DNA of 64,000 bases from Curtobacterium sp. MCJR17_020 (GCF_003234365.2 NZ_CP126260.1:558001-622000); one strand, 5' to 3'. Shown: positions 9,254-17,476, counted from the first letter of the stretch. Numbers and translations are program-made. Notes: a model not told the origin generated them from the sequence alone.

Positions 9254-9297
9254 CGAACGACATCCCCGACGTCGTGCGACGTCGAGGATGTCGTTCG
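9254..9297. terminator. Bidirectional hairpin between convergent genes
   Basis: A 20-bp stem (arms 9254-9273 and 9278-9297) closes on loop GTGC with a single internal mismatch. It sits between the septum protein gene ending at 9129 and the aldo/keto reductase ending at 9332, and could stop transcription from both sides. No T-tract is present. A second, looser hairpin (9223-9228 with 9250-9255) overlaps its left foot. Confidence 0.6.
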
Positions 9298-9331
9298 GGG
9301 TCGGGCGGTCGCCGGGTCGGGTGGGCGCGGG

Positions 9332-10285
9332 TCAGGCGGCTGCGGGGACCTTCGCCGACACGTCGGACAGGGTCTGCAGCTCGTCGGCGCTGAGCTCGAG
9401 CTCCGCCGAGGCCAGCAGCGCCGGCAGCTGCTCGGTGTTCCGGGCGCTGGCGATCGGCGCGACGACGTCCGGCTGCGCCTGCAGCCACGCCAGGGCGACG
9501 GTCGCGAGCTCGGTGTCGCGGGCCTCGGCGATGGTGGACAGGGCGTCGACCACGGCGAGTCCCTCGTCGTTGAAGTAGCCCGAGACCTGGCCCTCGCGGT
9601 CCTTGCCGGCGAAGTCCTCCTTCGAGCGGTACTTGCCGGTCAGGAACCCGGCGGCGAGTGCGAAGTACGGCACGACGCCGAGGCCGTGCGCGTGGGCGAG
9701 CGGGGCGATCTCGGACCCGTACGGCTCGCGGGTGACGAGGTTGTAGTGCGGCTGGATCGCGACCGGCTGCGCGAGGCCGTTCTCGGTCGCGATGCGGATC
9801 CACTCCTCGGCGCGGTCCTTCGAGTAGTTCGAGATCGCGGTGTAGCGGACGATGCCGTCCTTGACGAGCTGGTCGAAGGCGCGGACGGTCTCCTCGAGCG
9901 GGGTCGACTGGTCGTCGAAGTGCGCGTAGTACAGGTCGATCCGGTCGGTGCCGAGGCGCTGCAGGCTGGCACGGGCGGCAGCGGCGACGGTGTCCGCGCC
10001 GAGGCCCTGGAACTGCGGGTGCTGCGAGCCCTTCGTGGCGATGACGACGTCGTCACGCTTGCCCGAGGCCGCCAGCCACGAACCGATGACCCGCTCGGAC
10101 TCGCCGCCCTCGTTGCCGTGGGCCCACGCGGAGTACACGTCGGCGGTGTCGATGAAGTCGCCGCCCGCCGCGGTGTAGGCGTCGAGGACCTGGTGGGAGG
10201 TCGACTCGTCCGCCGTCCACCCGAAGACGTTGCCGCCGAGGGCGAGGGGGAACACGTGGAGGTCGCTGGTACCGATGCGGGGCAT
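9332..10285 (-). CDS. Aldo/keto reductase
   Basis: A 317-residue NAD(P)H-dependent oxidoreductase of the aldo/keto reductase fold. The catalytic tetrad is visible: Asp and Tyr in DTADVYSAW, Lys in VIATKGS and His in YYAHFDD. The C-terminal SARN stretch matches the cofactor-binding loop (IASARNTEQL). Length is usual. ATG 10285 has GAAAGGA about 7 nt upstream. It is a single gene, convergent with the septum protein and divergent from the HEAT-repeat gene. The physiological substrate cannot be read from sequence. Confidence 0.93.
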   Translation of the reverse strand: MPRIGTSDLHVFPLALGGNVFGWTADESTSHQVLDAYTAAGGDFIDTADVYSAWAHGNEGGESERVIGSWLAASGKRDDVVIATKGSQHPQFQGLGADTVAAAARASLQRLGTDRIDLYYAHFDDQSTPLEETVRAFDQLVKDGIVRYTAISNYSKDRAEEWIRIATENGLAQPVAIQPHYNLVTREPYGSEIAPLAHAHGLGVVPYFALAAGFLTGKYRSKEDFAGKDREGQVSGYFNDEGLAVVDALSTIAEARDTELATVALAWLQAQPDVVAPIASARNTEQLPALLASAELELSADELQTLSDVSAKVPAAA

Positions 10286-10358
10286 ACGGGGTCCTTTCGT
10301 GGTCGGGCGAGCGGTCCTCCGTGTGGACCGCTCCTCGGCCGACGCTATGCCCCGAGGC

Positions 10359-10389
10359 TTGACACGGCCCCGGTGGCAGCGGGTTGCAT
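10359..10389 (+). promoter_or_regulatory. Candidate promoter of HEAT-repeat gene
   Basis: TTGACA at 10359-10364 is followed after 19 nt by TTGCAT at 10384-10389, which ends 6 nt before the ATG at 10396. The spacer is long, so this is tentative. Confidence 0.35.
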
Positions 10390-10395
10390 GGACCC

Positions 10396-11040
10396 ATGAC
10401 CGCGCTCACCGATGCCCTCGCCGACCCTCGCTCCTCGGTGCGGCTGCAGGCCGTGATGGCCGCCGGGACCACCCCGGACGCGGCCGACCTCGCTGTGCTC
10501 GTCGAGCAGTGCGCCGTCGAGCCGGACTTCTTCGTCCGCGACATGCTCACCTGGGCGCTGACCCGGCACCCGTCGACCGACGTCGTCGCGCGGGTGGTCC
10601 GCGAGCTCGAGCGACCCGAGCCGCAGGCCCGCAGCCAGGCGTTGCACACGCTGTCGAAGGTCGGCGACCCGTCGGCCTGGCCGTCGGTGCGCCCGTTGCT
10701 CGCGGACCACGACGACGAGGTGCTCCGCGCGGCCTGGCGGACCGCCGTCGCACTCGTGCCCGACGACGAGCGGGGCGCCCTCGCCCGGACGTTGGCGGTG
10801 CAGCTCGGAGTCGGTCCGCGCGAACGGCGGCTCAGCCTGTCGCGGGCGCTGGTCGGGCTCGGCGAGGAGACGGTGGCGCCGGTGCTCGCGGCGGCTGCCG
10901 ACCGGGGCTCCGACGCCGTGCGGGACCACGTGGCCGACACGGAGCGGCTGTTGCACGACCCGGACGCGGCGTCCGCGCTCGCGCTCGAGCGGGCTCGGCG
11001 CGAGGTGGCGCTCGGCCGCACCCGGTCCGCCAAGGGGTGA
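10396..11040 (+). CDS. HEAT-repeat domain protein
   Basis: A 214-residue soluble protein of alternating short helices with recurring HEAT-like units (DPRSSVRLQAVMAAG, VRDMLTWALTRHP, PQARSQALHTLSKVGDPSAWP, DEVLRAAWRTAVALVP). Such scaffolds bind partner proteins; I see no enzyme motif. ATG 10396 is preferred over a TTG 12 nt upstream because it lies at leaderless distance from a possible -10. Transcribed alone, followed by a strong palindrome. Confidence 0.82.
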   Translation: MTALTDALADPRSSVRLQAVMAAGTTPDAADLAVLVEQCAVEPDFFVRDMLTWALTRHPSTDVVARVVRELERPEPQARSQALHTLSKVGDPSAWPSVRPLLADHDDEVLRAAWRTAVALVPDDERGALARTLAVQLGVGPRERRLSLSRALVGLGEETVAPVLAAAADRGSDAVRDHVADTERLLHDPDAASALALERARREVALGRTRSAKG

Positions 11041-11063
11041 GTGCGGCCGTGGACGTCACCGGC

Positions 11064-11113
11064 TGACGGACGGGAGGCCCGTGGCGACGCCGCCACGGGC
11101 CTCCCGTCCGTCA
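11064..11113. terminator. Long perfect palindrome after HEAT gene
   Basis: A 23-bp perfect stem (arms 11064-11086 and 11091-11113) with loop ACGC, lying between the HEAT-repeat gene and the convergent DtxR gene. It can terminate both. Its outer part, GACGGACGGGAGGC, recurs elsewhere in the window, so it also belongs to a dispersed repeat family. Confidence 0.7.
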
Positions 11114-11209
11114 CGGGGCGGGCCGGGGGCGTCAGTCGGGCTCGCGTGAGGTTCCACGACATGCCGTCGGTTCGTCGCCGAGGTTCCACGGACGGCTCCT
11201 GGGCGCGCC

Positions 11210-11233
11210 GAGGTTCCGAGATTTCGGAACCTC
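11210..11233. repeat. GAGGTTCC hairpin, dispersed repeat family
   Basis: GAGGTTCCGA pairs with TCGGAACCTC across a 4-nt loop. Two more direct GAGGTTCC half-sites lie just upstream (about 11149 and 11180). The same GAGGTTCC/GGAACCTC core appears in the element at 15485. Confidence 0.55.
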
Positions 11234-11274
11234 AACGGGCGCGGGCGGGACGGGCGCCCGCGCCCGCGCGCCCG

Positions 11275-11964
11275 TCAGTCGGCGTCGGGGGCCAGCCAGA
11301 TCGCGGTCGCGGCGGCGGCGGGCAGGTCGAGGAGTGCCTCGGCGCCGTCGGCTCCACGCCGGGAGACCGCGATGACGCCGGCGTAGTCCCGCACCCGCTC
11401 GACCCGCAGGTGGGTGCCGAGACCGACCCCGAGCTCGTCGAAGTACCGCAGCAGCGAGGGGTCGTCGTCGGACACCCGGTCGACGGTGCCGCACGCACCG
11501 GGCTTGATCGCGCCGAGCAGCGTGCCGAGCGTGGCGGGCACGGTGCCGTCCGCGGCGGGGATCGGGTCGCCGTGCGGGTCGTGGGTCGGGTGACCCAGGT
11601 CGGCGTCGACCCGGTCGAGGAACCGCTCCGACACCGCGTGCTCGAGTGCCTCGGCCTCGGTGTGGACCTCGTCCCACGTGTAGCCGAGGCGGGACACCAG
11701 GAACGACTCGATCAGCCGGTGTCGCCGGACCATCGCGACCGCGACCTGCTGTCCGAGCGGGGTGAGCACGACGCCGTAGTACGGGGTGTGCTCGATGAGG
11801 CCGTCGCGGTCGAGCTTCTTGAGGTTGCCGGACACCGTCGAGGCCGACACCTTCAGCGTCGCCGCGATGTCCCGCGTGGCCAGTCCGGCGCCGCCGCGCT
11901 CCCCGGCCTTCCAGATGAGCTTGACGTAGTCCTCCGCCATGGTCGACAACGAGGGCAGGCGCAT
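11275..11964 (-). CDS. DtxR/MntR-family metal-dependent regulator
   Basis: A 229-residue repressor. The N-terminal winged helix (AEDYVKLIWK, LKVSASTVSGNLKKLDRDGLI) is followed by the metal-binding/dimerisation domain with family residues EALEHAVSERFLDRVD and the hallmark GHPTHDPHGDPIP, then a C-terminal SH3/FeoA-like domain. Such proteins bind Mn or Fe(II) and repress metal uptake. I start at ATG 11964, 7 nt after TACGAT (11977-11972), rather than at the longer upstream frame. Divergent from a CPBP protease with a 37-bp spacer. No transporter lies beside it. Confidence 0.93.
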   Translation of the reverse strand: MRLPSLSTMAEDYVKLIWKAGERGGAGLATRDIAATLKVSASTVSGNLKKLDRDGLIEHTPYYGVVLTPLGQQVAVAMVRRHRLIESFLVSRLGYTWDEVHTEAEALEHAVSERFLDRVDADLGHPTHDPHGDPIPAADGTVPATLGTLLGAIKPGACGTVDRVSDDDPSLLRYFDELGVGLGTHLRVERVRDYAGVIAVSRRGADGAEALLDLPAAAATAIWLAPDAD

Positions 11965-11971
11965 ACCGCCA

Positions 11972-11995
11972 ATCGTACGGCTGCACTGGTACAAC
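11972..11995. promoter_or_regulatory. Back-to-back -10 boxes, DtxR gene and CPBP gene
   Basis: TACGAT (11977-11972, minus) serves the DtxR start at 11964 after 7 nt. TACAAC (11990-11995, plus) serves the GTG at 12002 after 6 nt. Both genes look leaderless and their promoters overlap, so either product or polymerase could affect the other. Confidence 0.55.
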
Positions 11996-12001
11996 CGGGA
12001 C

Positions 12002-12880
12002 GTGCACCAACCCCGTCGTCGCCGCTGGCCGGTCCCACCCTCGCTGCTCATCGGCCTCGCGCCGCTCGTGGTCTTCGCGGCGATCAGCGCGTGGCGGTCA
12101 CGGCCGAGCGACGACTACCCGACGCTCGGCCAGACCGTCGACAGCGTCGTCCGCGCCCTGGTGATCCCCGAGGGCATCGCCGCCGTCGCGCTCGCCGTGG
12201 TCGTCACCGGACTCGGCTGGTGGCGGATCGCGACCGTCGACCGCACCCGGACGCCGCTGCGCTGGTCCGCGCTCGCCCCGGCGCTGGTGCTCGTGGTGTG
12301 CCTCGTGCGGCTGCCCCTGATCGACTGGACGGCGCTGCCCGCGCACTACTTCCTGCTGCTCACCGTCGGGGTGCTGTTCGTCGGGGTGTTCGAGGAGCTG
12401 ATGGCCCGGGGCATGCTCCTGGTCGGGTTGCGTCGCCGGGTGCCCGAGTTCGGGGTGTGGGCGCTGTCGTGCGTGCTGTTCGGGCTGCTGCACCTGCTCA
12501 ACGCGCTCGCCGGGGCCGGGATCGGACCGACGCTGATCCAGGTCGTGTTCGCGGCGTCGTTCGGCTCCACGCTGTACGTCGCACGCCGGGTGACCGGTTC
12601 GTTGCTCGTCCCGGTGCTGCTGCACGCGTTCTGGGACTTCGGGTCGATCGGCTACTCCGCGACCGCTGACCCGTCGGACACGGGTCGCGTCGTGGTGCTC
12701 GGCCTGATCGGGCTGTTCTCGTTCGCGGTGCTGGCGTTCGGGATCGTCGCGGGCGGCATGGTCGCGTGGCGCGACGACCGGCCGCGTCGCCTGGCGAAGC
12801 GGTGGCGTTCCGTGCCGCCGATGGCGGCCTTCGCCCTGGAGGCCCGTGGCGACCTGGCAGCGCCGGCTCCGGCCCGGTAG
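12002..12880 (+). CDS. CPBP-family intramembrane metalloprotease
   Basis: A 292-residue membrane protein with about seven helices. It carries the CPBP (Abi) motifs: EELMAR (EExxxR), FGLLHLL and a late HAFWDFG. These place the Glu and His residues of a Rce1-type protease inside the membrane. GTG 12002 is chosen because it follows a TACAAC box by 6 nt and removes a spurious upstream extension. The substrate is unknown; bacterial members act in peptide maturation or immunity. Two other CPBP genes lie in this window (28975 and 51181). Confidence 0.85.
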   Translation: MHQPRRRRWPVPPSLLIGLAPLVVFAAISAWRSRPSDDYPTLGQTVDSVVRALVIPEGIAAVALAVVVTGLGWWRIATVDRTRTPLRWSALAPALVLVVCLVRLPLIDWTALPAHYFLLLTVGVLFVGVFEELMARGMLLVGLRRRVPEFGVWALSCVLFGLLHLLNALAGAGIGPTLIQVVFAASFGSTLYVARRVTGSLLVPVLLHAFWDFGSIGYSATADPSDTGRVVVLGLIGLFSFAVLAFGIVAGGMVAWRDDRPRRLAKRWRSVPPMAAFALEARGDLAAPAPAR

Positions 12881-12894
12881 TCGCCGGCTGCAGA

Positions 12895-12917
12895 GCCCGG
12901 CCCAGCTCGCGCCGGGC
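12895..12917. terminator. Hairpin between convergent CPBP and methyltransferase genes
   Basis: GCCCGGC (12895-12901) pairs with GCCGGGC (12911-12917) over a 9-nt loop, between genes ending at 12880 and 12929. Confidence 0.4.
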
Positions 12918-12928
12918 GGGGCGAGCAC

Positions 12929-13741
12929 TCAGGGCTTGCGGCCGACGGCGAAGACGCGGCGGAACGGGTACACGGTGCCGTGTGCGCTCGTCGGGTACGC
13001 CTCGCGCAGCGCCGCCCGGTACTGCTCGACGTACTCCGCCGTCAGCGCACCGGTCGGGTCGGCGGCGTCGAGGGCAGCCAGTGCCGGTCGCAGCCCGGTG
13101 CCGCGCACCCAGTCGAGTACCGGGTCCTCGCCCGGCAGCAGCTGCGCGTAGGTCGTCTCCCACGCGCGGGCCGCGAACCCGGCGTCGAGCATGATGCCGA
13201 GGTAGCCGGCGGGGTCGAGCACCGGGTCCTCGCGCAGCACGCCTTCGAGCGCCGCAGCCCAGGGACCGGAGGCCCCGATCGACCGCATCAGCGCGTGCGA
13301 CGGGGACCCGAAGTTGCCCGGCACCTGCATCGCGAACCACGATCCGGACGGCATCGCGTCGAGCCACCGCGGCAGCAGCGCCACGTGCGACCGTACCCAC
13401 TGCAGCGCCGCGTTCGTCACGACCACGTCGTCGGTCGGCCCGGGCGTCCAGTCCTCGATCGCACCGAGCTCGAACGACAGGTTCGGCAGGTCGGCCAGAG
13501 CGGGGTCGGCCGCAGCCGACGCGAGCATCTCCGCCGAGCTGTCGATCCCGACCACCGGCGACGAACGCCACCGCGCTGCCAACGTGGCGGTGAGGGCCCC
13601 GGGACCGCAGCCCAGGTCGACGACGCGACGTGGGGCCTCCTGTCCGTCACCGGCGGGCCACGCGACCTGCGCGACCAGATCGTGGAACGGACGCCCGCGG
13701 TCGTCCGCGAACGCGGCGTACCGCGACGGGTCCCAGCGCAT
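12929..13741 (-). CDS. tam: SAM methyltransferase, trans-aconitate 2-methyltransferase type
   Basis: A 270-residue class I methyltransferase. Motif I is VVDLGCGPGALTATLA, the acidic ribose-binding residue lies in VVGIDSSAEML, and motif IV is VVTNAALQWV. The opening MRWDPSRYAAFADDRGRPFHDL and the tail TVYPFRRVFAVG are characteristic of the Tam family, which methyl-esterifies trans-aconitate to relieve aconitase inhibition. Its ATG lies 2 nt after the stop of the upstream HAD gene, so the two form an operon. The tam assignment rests on overall resemblance. Confidence 0.85.
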   Translation of the reverse strand: MRWDPSRYAAFADDRGRPFHDLVAQVAWPAGDGQEAPRRVVDLGCGPGALTATLAARWRSSPVVGIDSSAEMLASAAADPALADLPNLSFELGAIEDWTPGPTDDVVVTNAALQWVRSHVALLPRWLDAMPSGSWFAMQVPGNFGSPSHALMRSIGASGPWAAALEGVLREDPVLDPAGYLGIMLDAGFAARAWETTYAQLLPGEDPVLDWVRGTGLRPALAALDAADPTGALTAEYVEQYRAALREAYPTSAHGTVYPFRRVFAVGRKP

Positions 13742-13743
13742 CG

Positions 13744-14541
13744 CTACAGCTCGACCTCGAAGGGTGCGGTGCGGACGAGCTCGTGCACGCCGGAGATGAC
13801 CTCGCTCGGACGGAACGGGTAACGGTCGATCTCGGCCTGGTCGCTGATGCCCGTCATCACGAGGACGGTGTGGAGCCCCGCCTCGATGCCGGCCTGCACG
13901 TCGGTGTCCATCCGGTCGCCGATCATGCCGGTGTTCTCGGAGTGCGCGCCGATGCGGTTCATCGCCGAGCGGAACATCATCGGGTTCGGCTTGCCGACCA
14001 CGTACGGCTGCTTGCCGGTGGCCTTCTCGATCATCGCGGCGATCGCACCCGTGGCGGGCAGGACGCCCTCGGCCGACGGGCCGGTGGCGTCGGGGTTGGT
14101 GACGATGAAGCGGGCGCCGTCGCGGATCAGACGGACGGCCTTGGTGATCGCCTCGAACGAGTAGTTGCGGGTCTCGCCGACGACGACGTAGTCGGGAGCG
14201 GTCTCGGTCATGATGAACCCGGCTTCGTGCAGGGCGGTGGTCATGCCGGCCTCGCCGATGACGAACGCGGAACCGCCGGGCATCTGCGACTTGCAGAAGT
14301 CAGCCGTCGCGAGGGCGCTCGTCCAGATGCGCTCCTCGGGGACGTGCAGGCCCGAGCTCCGGAGCCGGGCGCTGAGGTCACGCGGCGTGAAGATCGAGTT
14401 GTTCGTCAGGACGAGGAACTCGGTGCCCTCGTCGAGCCACTGCTGGATGAGCTCGGGGGCACCGGGGAGGGCCTGGTTCTCGTGGACGAGCACGCCGTCC
14501 ATGTCGGTCAGCCAGCACTCGACGTCGTCGCGGGTCGCCAT
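13744..14541 (-). CDS. HAD-IIA family phosphatase (NagD-like)
   Basis: A 265-residue cytoplasmic HAD hydrolase. Motif I is TDMDGVLVHE, motif II is LTNNS, the Lys motif lies in VVGKPNPMMF, and motif IV is GDRMDTDVQAG. The cap of about 110 residues and these spacings match subclass IIA (NagD, p-nitrophenylphosphatase), which dephosphorylates small phosphates such as nucleotides or sugar phosphates. ATG 14541 follows TAGGGT by 6 nt. It is the first gene of an operon with the methyltransferase. Confidence 0.92.
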   Translation of the reverse strand: MATRDDVECWLTDMDGVLVHENQALPGAPELIQQWLDEGTEFLVLTNNSIFTPRDLSARLRSSGLHVPEERIWTSALATADFCKSQMPGGSAFVIGEAGMTTALHEAGFIMTETAPDYVVVGETRNYSFEAITKAVRLIRDGARFIVTNPDATGPSAEGVLPATGAIAAMIEKATGKQPYVVGKPNPMMFRSAMNRIGAHSENTGMIGDRMDTDVQAGIEAGLHTVLVMTGISDQAEIDRYPFRPSEVISGVHELVRTAPFEVEL

Positions 14542-14547
14542 GGGCTC

Positions 14548-14553
14548 ACCCTA
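14548..14553 (-). promoter_or_regulatory. -10 box, leaderless promoter of HAD gene
   Basis: TAGGGT on the minus strand ends 6 nt before the ATG at 14541. Confidence 0.5.
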
Positions 14554-14728
14554 CTGCGCACGGCCGACGGGCCGGCCCGGCTCGGCTCGGTGTCGGCTCG
14601 GAGAAGGCCGGGAGGCACGGATCGGCTCTTGCGCGTCGGCTCCGGACCCGAGATGGTCGAGTCACCGAATGCCACTCGGCTTTGCCCTAGGGTTTTCGGG
14701 ACACGTACCGAATCAAGGAGAACCCGCC

Positions 14729-15433
14729 GTGCTCGTCGAACCCGGATCCCCGACCGCCACGCCCCGCCCTGCCGCGGTGCCGGACCTGGAAGCGGCTCCC
14801 GATCTGGTCGAGGCGACACCGCGGCGGCGACGCGGACGGCCCAACGTGCTGAGCCGCGAGCAGGTGATCGACGCCGCGACGGCGATCGCGAACGAGGACG
14901 GCCTCGACCGCCTGTCGTTCCGTGCGCTCGGCGTGCGGCTCGGCGTCGCACCGATGACCGTGCACCGGACCATCGGCGGCCTCGACGACCTGCACGCCGA
15001 GCTCGTGCGCCGCACGGTCGACGAGTTCACCGCCACCTTCGTCTGGCCGGACGAGTGGCACGCGGTCGTCCGGGTGTTCGCCACGACGTTCCGCGACCTG
15101 ATGCGCACCCACCCCCTGGTGCTCGAGTCGCACAGCCGCCGCGGCGCCCTGGTGTCCACCGAGTCCGACGCCGTCGTGGCGAAGGTCGTCGGGGCGCTCC
15201 GCTCTGCCGGGCTGTCCGATGCCGAGGCGATGTACTCGTTCTTCGTCGTGTACGACTTCGTGGTCGGGCACACCTCGGTGCAGATCGGGCGGGGCGACGC
15301 CGAGACCGGGCGTCCCGAGCGGCACACCCTCGTGGCGGAGATCCTGGGGGAGCACTCGTACGACGCTCGCTTCGCGCTCGGGCTCGACGTCCTCATCGCC
15401 GGGATCGAGTCGCGCGTCGCCGGCGGCGCCTGA
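14729..15433 (+). CDS. TetR-family transcriptional regulator
   Basis: A 234-residue protein. After a 25-residue flexible lead and a basic RRRRGRPNVLS, a TetR helix-turn-helix spans about 35-85 (QVIDAATAIANEDGLDRLSFRALGVRLGVAPMTVHRTI, described in parts: recognition helix near APMTVHR). The ligand domain is unclassified. GTG 14729 is supported by AAGGAG at 14715-14720, one of the clearer Shine-Dalgarno sites here. Divergent from the HAD operon with a 187-bp spacer; target unknown. Confidence 0.88.
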   Translation: MLVEPGSPTATPRPAAVPDLEAAPDLVEATPRRRRGRPNVLSREQVIDAATAIANEDGLDRLSFRALGVRLGVAPMTVHRTIGGLDDLHAELVRRTVDEFTATFVWPDEWHAVVRVFATTFRDLMRTHPLVLESHSRRGALVSTESDAVVAKVVGALRSAGLSDAEAMYSFFVVYDFVVGHTSVQIGRGDAETGRPERHTLVAEILGEHSYDARFALGLDVLIAGIESRVAGGA

Positions 15434-15484
15434 CCCCTGGTTCGCACGGCCCGGCGCCCGGCGCCCGGCGCCCGTCGTCGTGTT

Positions 15485-15549
15485 CGGTGCGAGGTTCCGT
15501 ACTCGGTGCGAGGCGCCCGGCCCTGCACCGTGTGCGGAACCTCGCACCG
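15485..15549. repeat. Dispersed palindromic element, copy A
   Basis: A 15-bp stem (15485-15499 with 15535-15549) built on GGTGCGAGGTTCCG encloses an inner GTGCGAGG/GCACC segment. The element is repeated at 28280-28340 with a compensatory base change. It lies in the 191-bp gap between the TetR and SpoU genes. Confidence 0.65.
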
Positions 15550-15612
15550 TTCCCACCGGTCGTCGCACGGTGCGAGGCGCGCCTCGGGCGCTGCGGGGCC
15601 ACGGCCCGGCCG

Positions 15613-15618
15613 TACGCT
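15613..15618 (+). promoter_or_regulatory. -10 box, leaderless promoter of SpoU methyltransferase
   Basis: TACGCT ends 6 nt before GTG 15625; no ribosome binding site precedes the start. Confidence 0.5.
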
Positions 15619-15624
15619 GGTGCG

Positions 15625-16269
15625 GTGACCACTGCGCCCGAACCGTCGCACGAACTGACGACGAACGGCGTCGGCCCGCACCCGGAACCCTGGCCCGACG
15701 ACCCGCGGCTCGACCCGGAGCTGCTGGCGGCGGGGGACTCGCGGAACGTGCTCGACCACTTCCGGTACTGGTCGATGGACGCCATCGTCGCCGAGCTCGA
15801 CACCCGCCGGCACGCGTTCGACGTGGCGATCGAGAACTGGCAGCACGACCTGAACATCGGGTCGATCGTGCGGAGCGCCAACGCGTTCCTGGCCGGCACG
15901 GTGCACATCATCGGGCGGCGGCGCTGGAACAAGCGCGGCGCGATGGTGACCGACCGGTACCAGCACGTCCGGTACCACCCCGACGTGCAGGCGTTCCTGG
16001 CCGCGATGGCCGAGGAGCAGCGCCCGGTGATCGCGATCGACAACACCCCCGGCGCCGAGCGCATCGAGACCGCGGCGATCCCGGAGCGGTGCGTGTTCCT
16101 GTTCGGCCAGGAGGGTCCCGGGCTCACCGACGACGCGGTGGCCGGCGCATCGGGGCACCTGGAGATCACGCAGTTCGGGTCGACGCGGAGCATCAACGCC
16201 TCGGCGGCGGCCGCGATCGTCATGCACTCGTGGATCGTGCAGCACGCGAAGTTGCCGGACGCTTCGTGA
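15625..16269 (+). CDS. SpoU/TrmH-family RNA 2'-O-methyltransferase
   Basis: A 214-residue SPOUT-fold methyltransferase. Motif 1 is IGSIVRSANAF, motif 2 is FLFGQEGPGLTDDAV and motif 3 is ITQFGSTRSINASAAAAIVMHSW, together forming the trefoil-knot SAM site. Such enzymes methylate ribose in tRNA or rRNA; the exact target is not readable. GTG 15625 follows a -10 box by 6 nt and begins just before the conserved region. The last codons and stop lie inside a long palindrome (16261-16321). Confidence 0.9.
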   Translation: MTTAPEPSHELTTNGVGPHPEPWPDDPRLDPELLAAGDSRNVLDHFRYWSMDAIVAELDTRRHAFDVAIENWQHDLNIGSIVRSANAFLAGTVHIIGRRRWNKRGAMVTDRYQHVRYHPDVQAFLAAMAEEQRPVIAIDNTPGAERIETAAIPERCVFLFGQEGPGLTDDAVAGASGHLEITQFGSTRSINASAAAAIVMHSWIVQHAKLPDAS

Positions 16270-16321
16270 GCAGAAATGGTCGGGTACGGGCCCTGGACCC
16301 GACCATCCCTGCTCACGAAGC
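16261..16321. terminator. Palindrome overlapping stop codon, copy 1
   Basis: Arms 16261-16285 and 16297-16321 pair over 25 positions with two mismatches. The left arm begins GCTTCGTGA, which supplies the last codons and TGA of the SpoU gene. It separates convergent genes (SpoU and LacI), so it fits a bidirectional terminator. A near-identical copy is at 18273-18331. Confidence 0.75.
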
Positions 16322-16360
16322 GGGCGGGGCGGGCGTGGGACGGGCCTCCCGTCAGCCGCG

Positions 16361-17356
16361 TCAGCGCGGGGCGGTCGTGCGGCGCGCGACCAGGCGGGGC
16401 TCGACCAGGGACTCGGTGGCGGCCAGCCCCGGGTCGGCGATGCGGGCGAGCAGGCGCTCGCCGGCGCCGCGGCCGATCTCCACGCTGCGGTCGTCGATGC
16501 TCGTCAGGCCGACGTAGCGCGTGGCGGCGACGGGGGTGTCGTCGTAGCCGATCACGGAGACGTCCTCGGGGACCCGGAGCCCGCGTTCGGCGAGTTCGGA
16601 CAGTGCTCCGAGGGCCATCACGTCGTTGGCGGCGAACACCGCGGTGACGTCGGGGTGCTCGTCGAGCAGGGCGCCGAGGGCGCGGGATCCGGCCTCTTCG
16701 GTGGGTTCGCCGGGCAGGACCACGACGGCGACGCTCGCACCCGCACTGGCCGCGACGGTGGCCTCGAACCCTGCTCGGCGTTCCTTCGACGCCGCCGAGC
16801 TCGCCCCCACGAAGCCGAGCCGCGTGTGGCTCAGCGCGAGCAGGTGCTCCGCGGCCATCCCGCCGCCGGCCCGGTCGTCGTTCGCCACGGTGTCCGCGCG
16901 GGGGATCGACACGCGCCCGCCGGCGATGACGACCGGCATCGAGGCCGGGATCGCCAGGTCGGTGTCGGGCTCGCCGGCGATGACGATGCCCTCGACGCGC
17001 ATGGACAGGAAGCCCTCGACCGGTGAGGCGTCGAGCCCCGTGTTGAGGAACCGGTCCGCGACGACGAGCCGGTGGCCCTGGTCCTGCAGGGCCTCGCGCA
17101 GCCCGGTGAGCAGGTCGACGAACCACTGGTTCCGGAAGTCGTCGAGGACCACGCCGACGGTGCGGCTCCGGGTGCCGGCGAGGGACACCGCGGCAGTGGA
17201 TGGCCGGTAGTCGAGCTCCTGGATCGCCGTGAGCACGGCGGCCCGGCGCTGGTCACTCACCCGGGGGGAGCGCTGCAGCACCAGGGAGACGAGGGACTTC
17301 GAGACCCCGGCGCGCGCGGCGACGTCGTAGATGGTCGCGGGTTTGCCGTCTCCCAT
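16361..17356 (-). CDS. LacI-family transcriptional regulator
   Basis: A 331-residue repressor. The N-terminal HTH (TIYDVAARAGVSKSLVSLVL) with hinge helix (YRPSTAAVSLA) precedes a periplasmic-binding-protein-like sensor domain (TVGVVLDDF, AVFAANDVMALGAL, VSVIGYDD). Such proteins respond to sugars. The start is ATG 17356; the longer open frame upstream is non-coding. Divergent from a sugar-epimerase-like gene with a 120-bp spacer holding two palindromes, making that gene the natural target. Confidence 0.94.
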   Translation of the reverse strand: MGDGKPATIYDVAARAGVSKSLVSLVLQRSPRVSDQRRAAVLTAIQELDYRPSTAAVSLAGTRSRTVGVVLDDFRNQWFVDLLTGLREALQDQGHRLVVADRFLNTGLDASPVEGFLSMRVEGIVIAGEPDTDLAIPASMPVVIAGGRVSIPRADTVANDDRAGGGMAAEHLLALSHTRLGFVGASSAASKERRAGFEATVAASAGASVAVVVLPGEPTEEAGSRALGALLDEHPDVTAVFAANDVMALGALSELAERGLRVPEDVSVIGYDDTPVAATRYVGLTSIDDRSVEIGRGAGERLLARIADPGLAATESLVEPRLVARRTTAPR

Positions 17357-17404
17357 GATGCGCTTCGACCTCCGTTGGTTCGTCCGTCGATCGTAGCGGG
17401 CGGC

Positions 17405-17436
17405 GTGACACGGGCGGTCACGCTGTGGTCGACCAC
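17405..17436. promoter_or_regulatory. Candidate LacI operators
   Basis: Two inverted repeats lie in the divergent spacer. GTGAC-N7-GTCAC is at 17405-17421. GTGGTCGACCAC, a perfect 12-bp palindrome with the central CG typical of LacI-family sites, is at 17425-17436. They sit upstream of both promoters. Confidence 0.5.
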
Positions 17437-17463
17437 CTGAGGGAACTGCTTGCGCGCCGCGGG

Positions 17464-17469
17464 TAGCGT
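17464..17469 (+). promoter_or_regulatory. -10 box, leaderless promoter of epimerase gene
   Basis: TAGCGT ends 7 nt before ATG 17477. Confidence 0.5.
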
Positions 17470-17476
17470 CCGCGGC

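Noticed and set aside
7746..9578. 610-codon frame overlapping the septum protein gene
   Set aside because: Arg/Gly/Cys-rich sequence in another frame of the same strand with no conserved feature.
14573..14728. Riboswitch or attenuator before the TetR gene at 14729
   Set aside because: I found no conserved core or terminator-antiterminator pairing in this 150-bp stretch, only a possible -10 box and a Shine-Dalgarno site.
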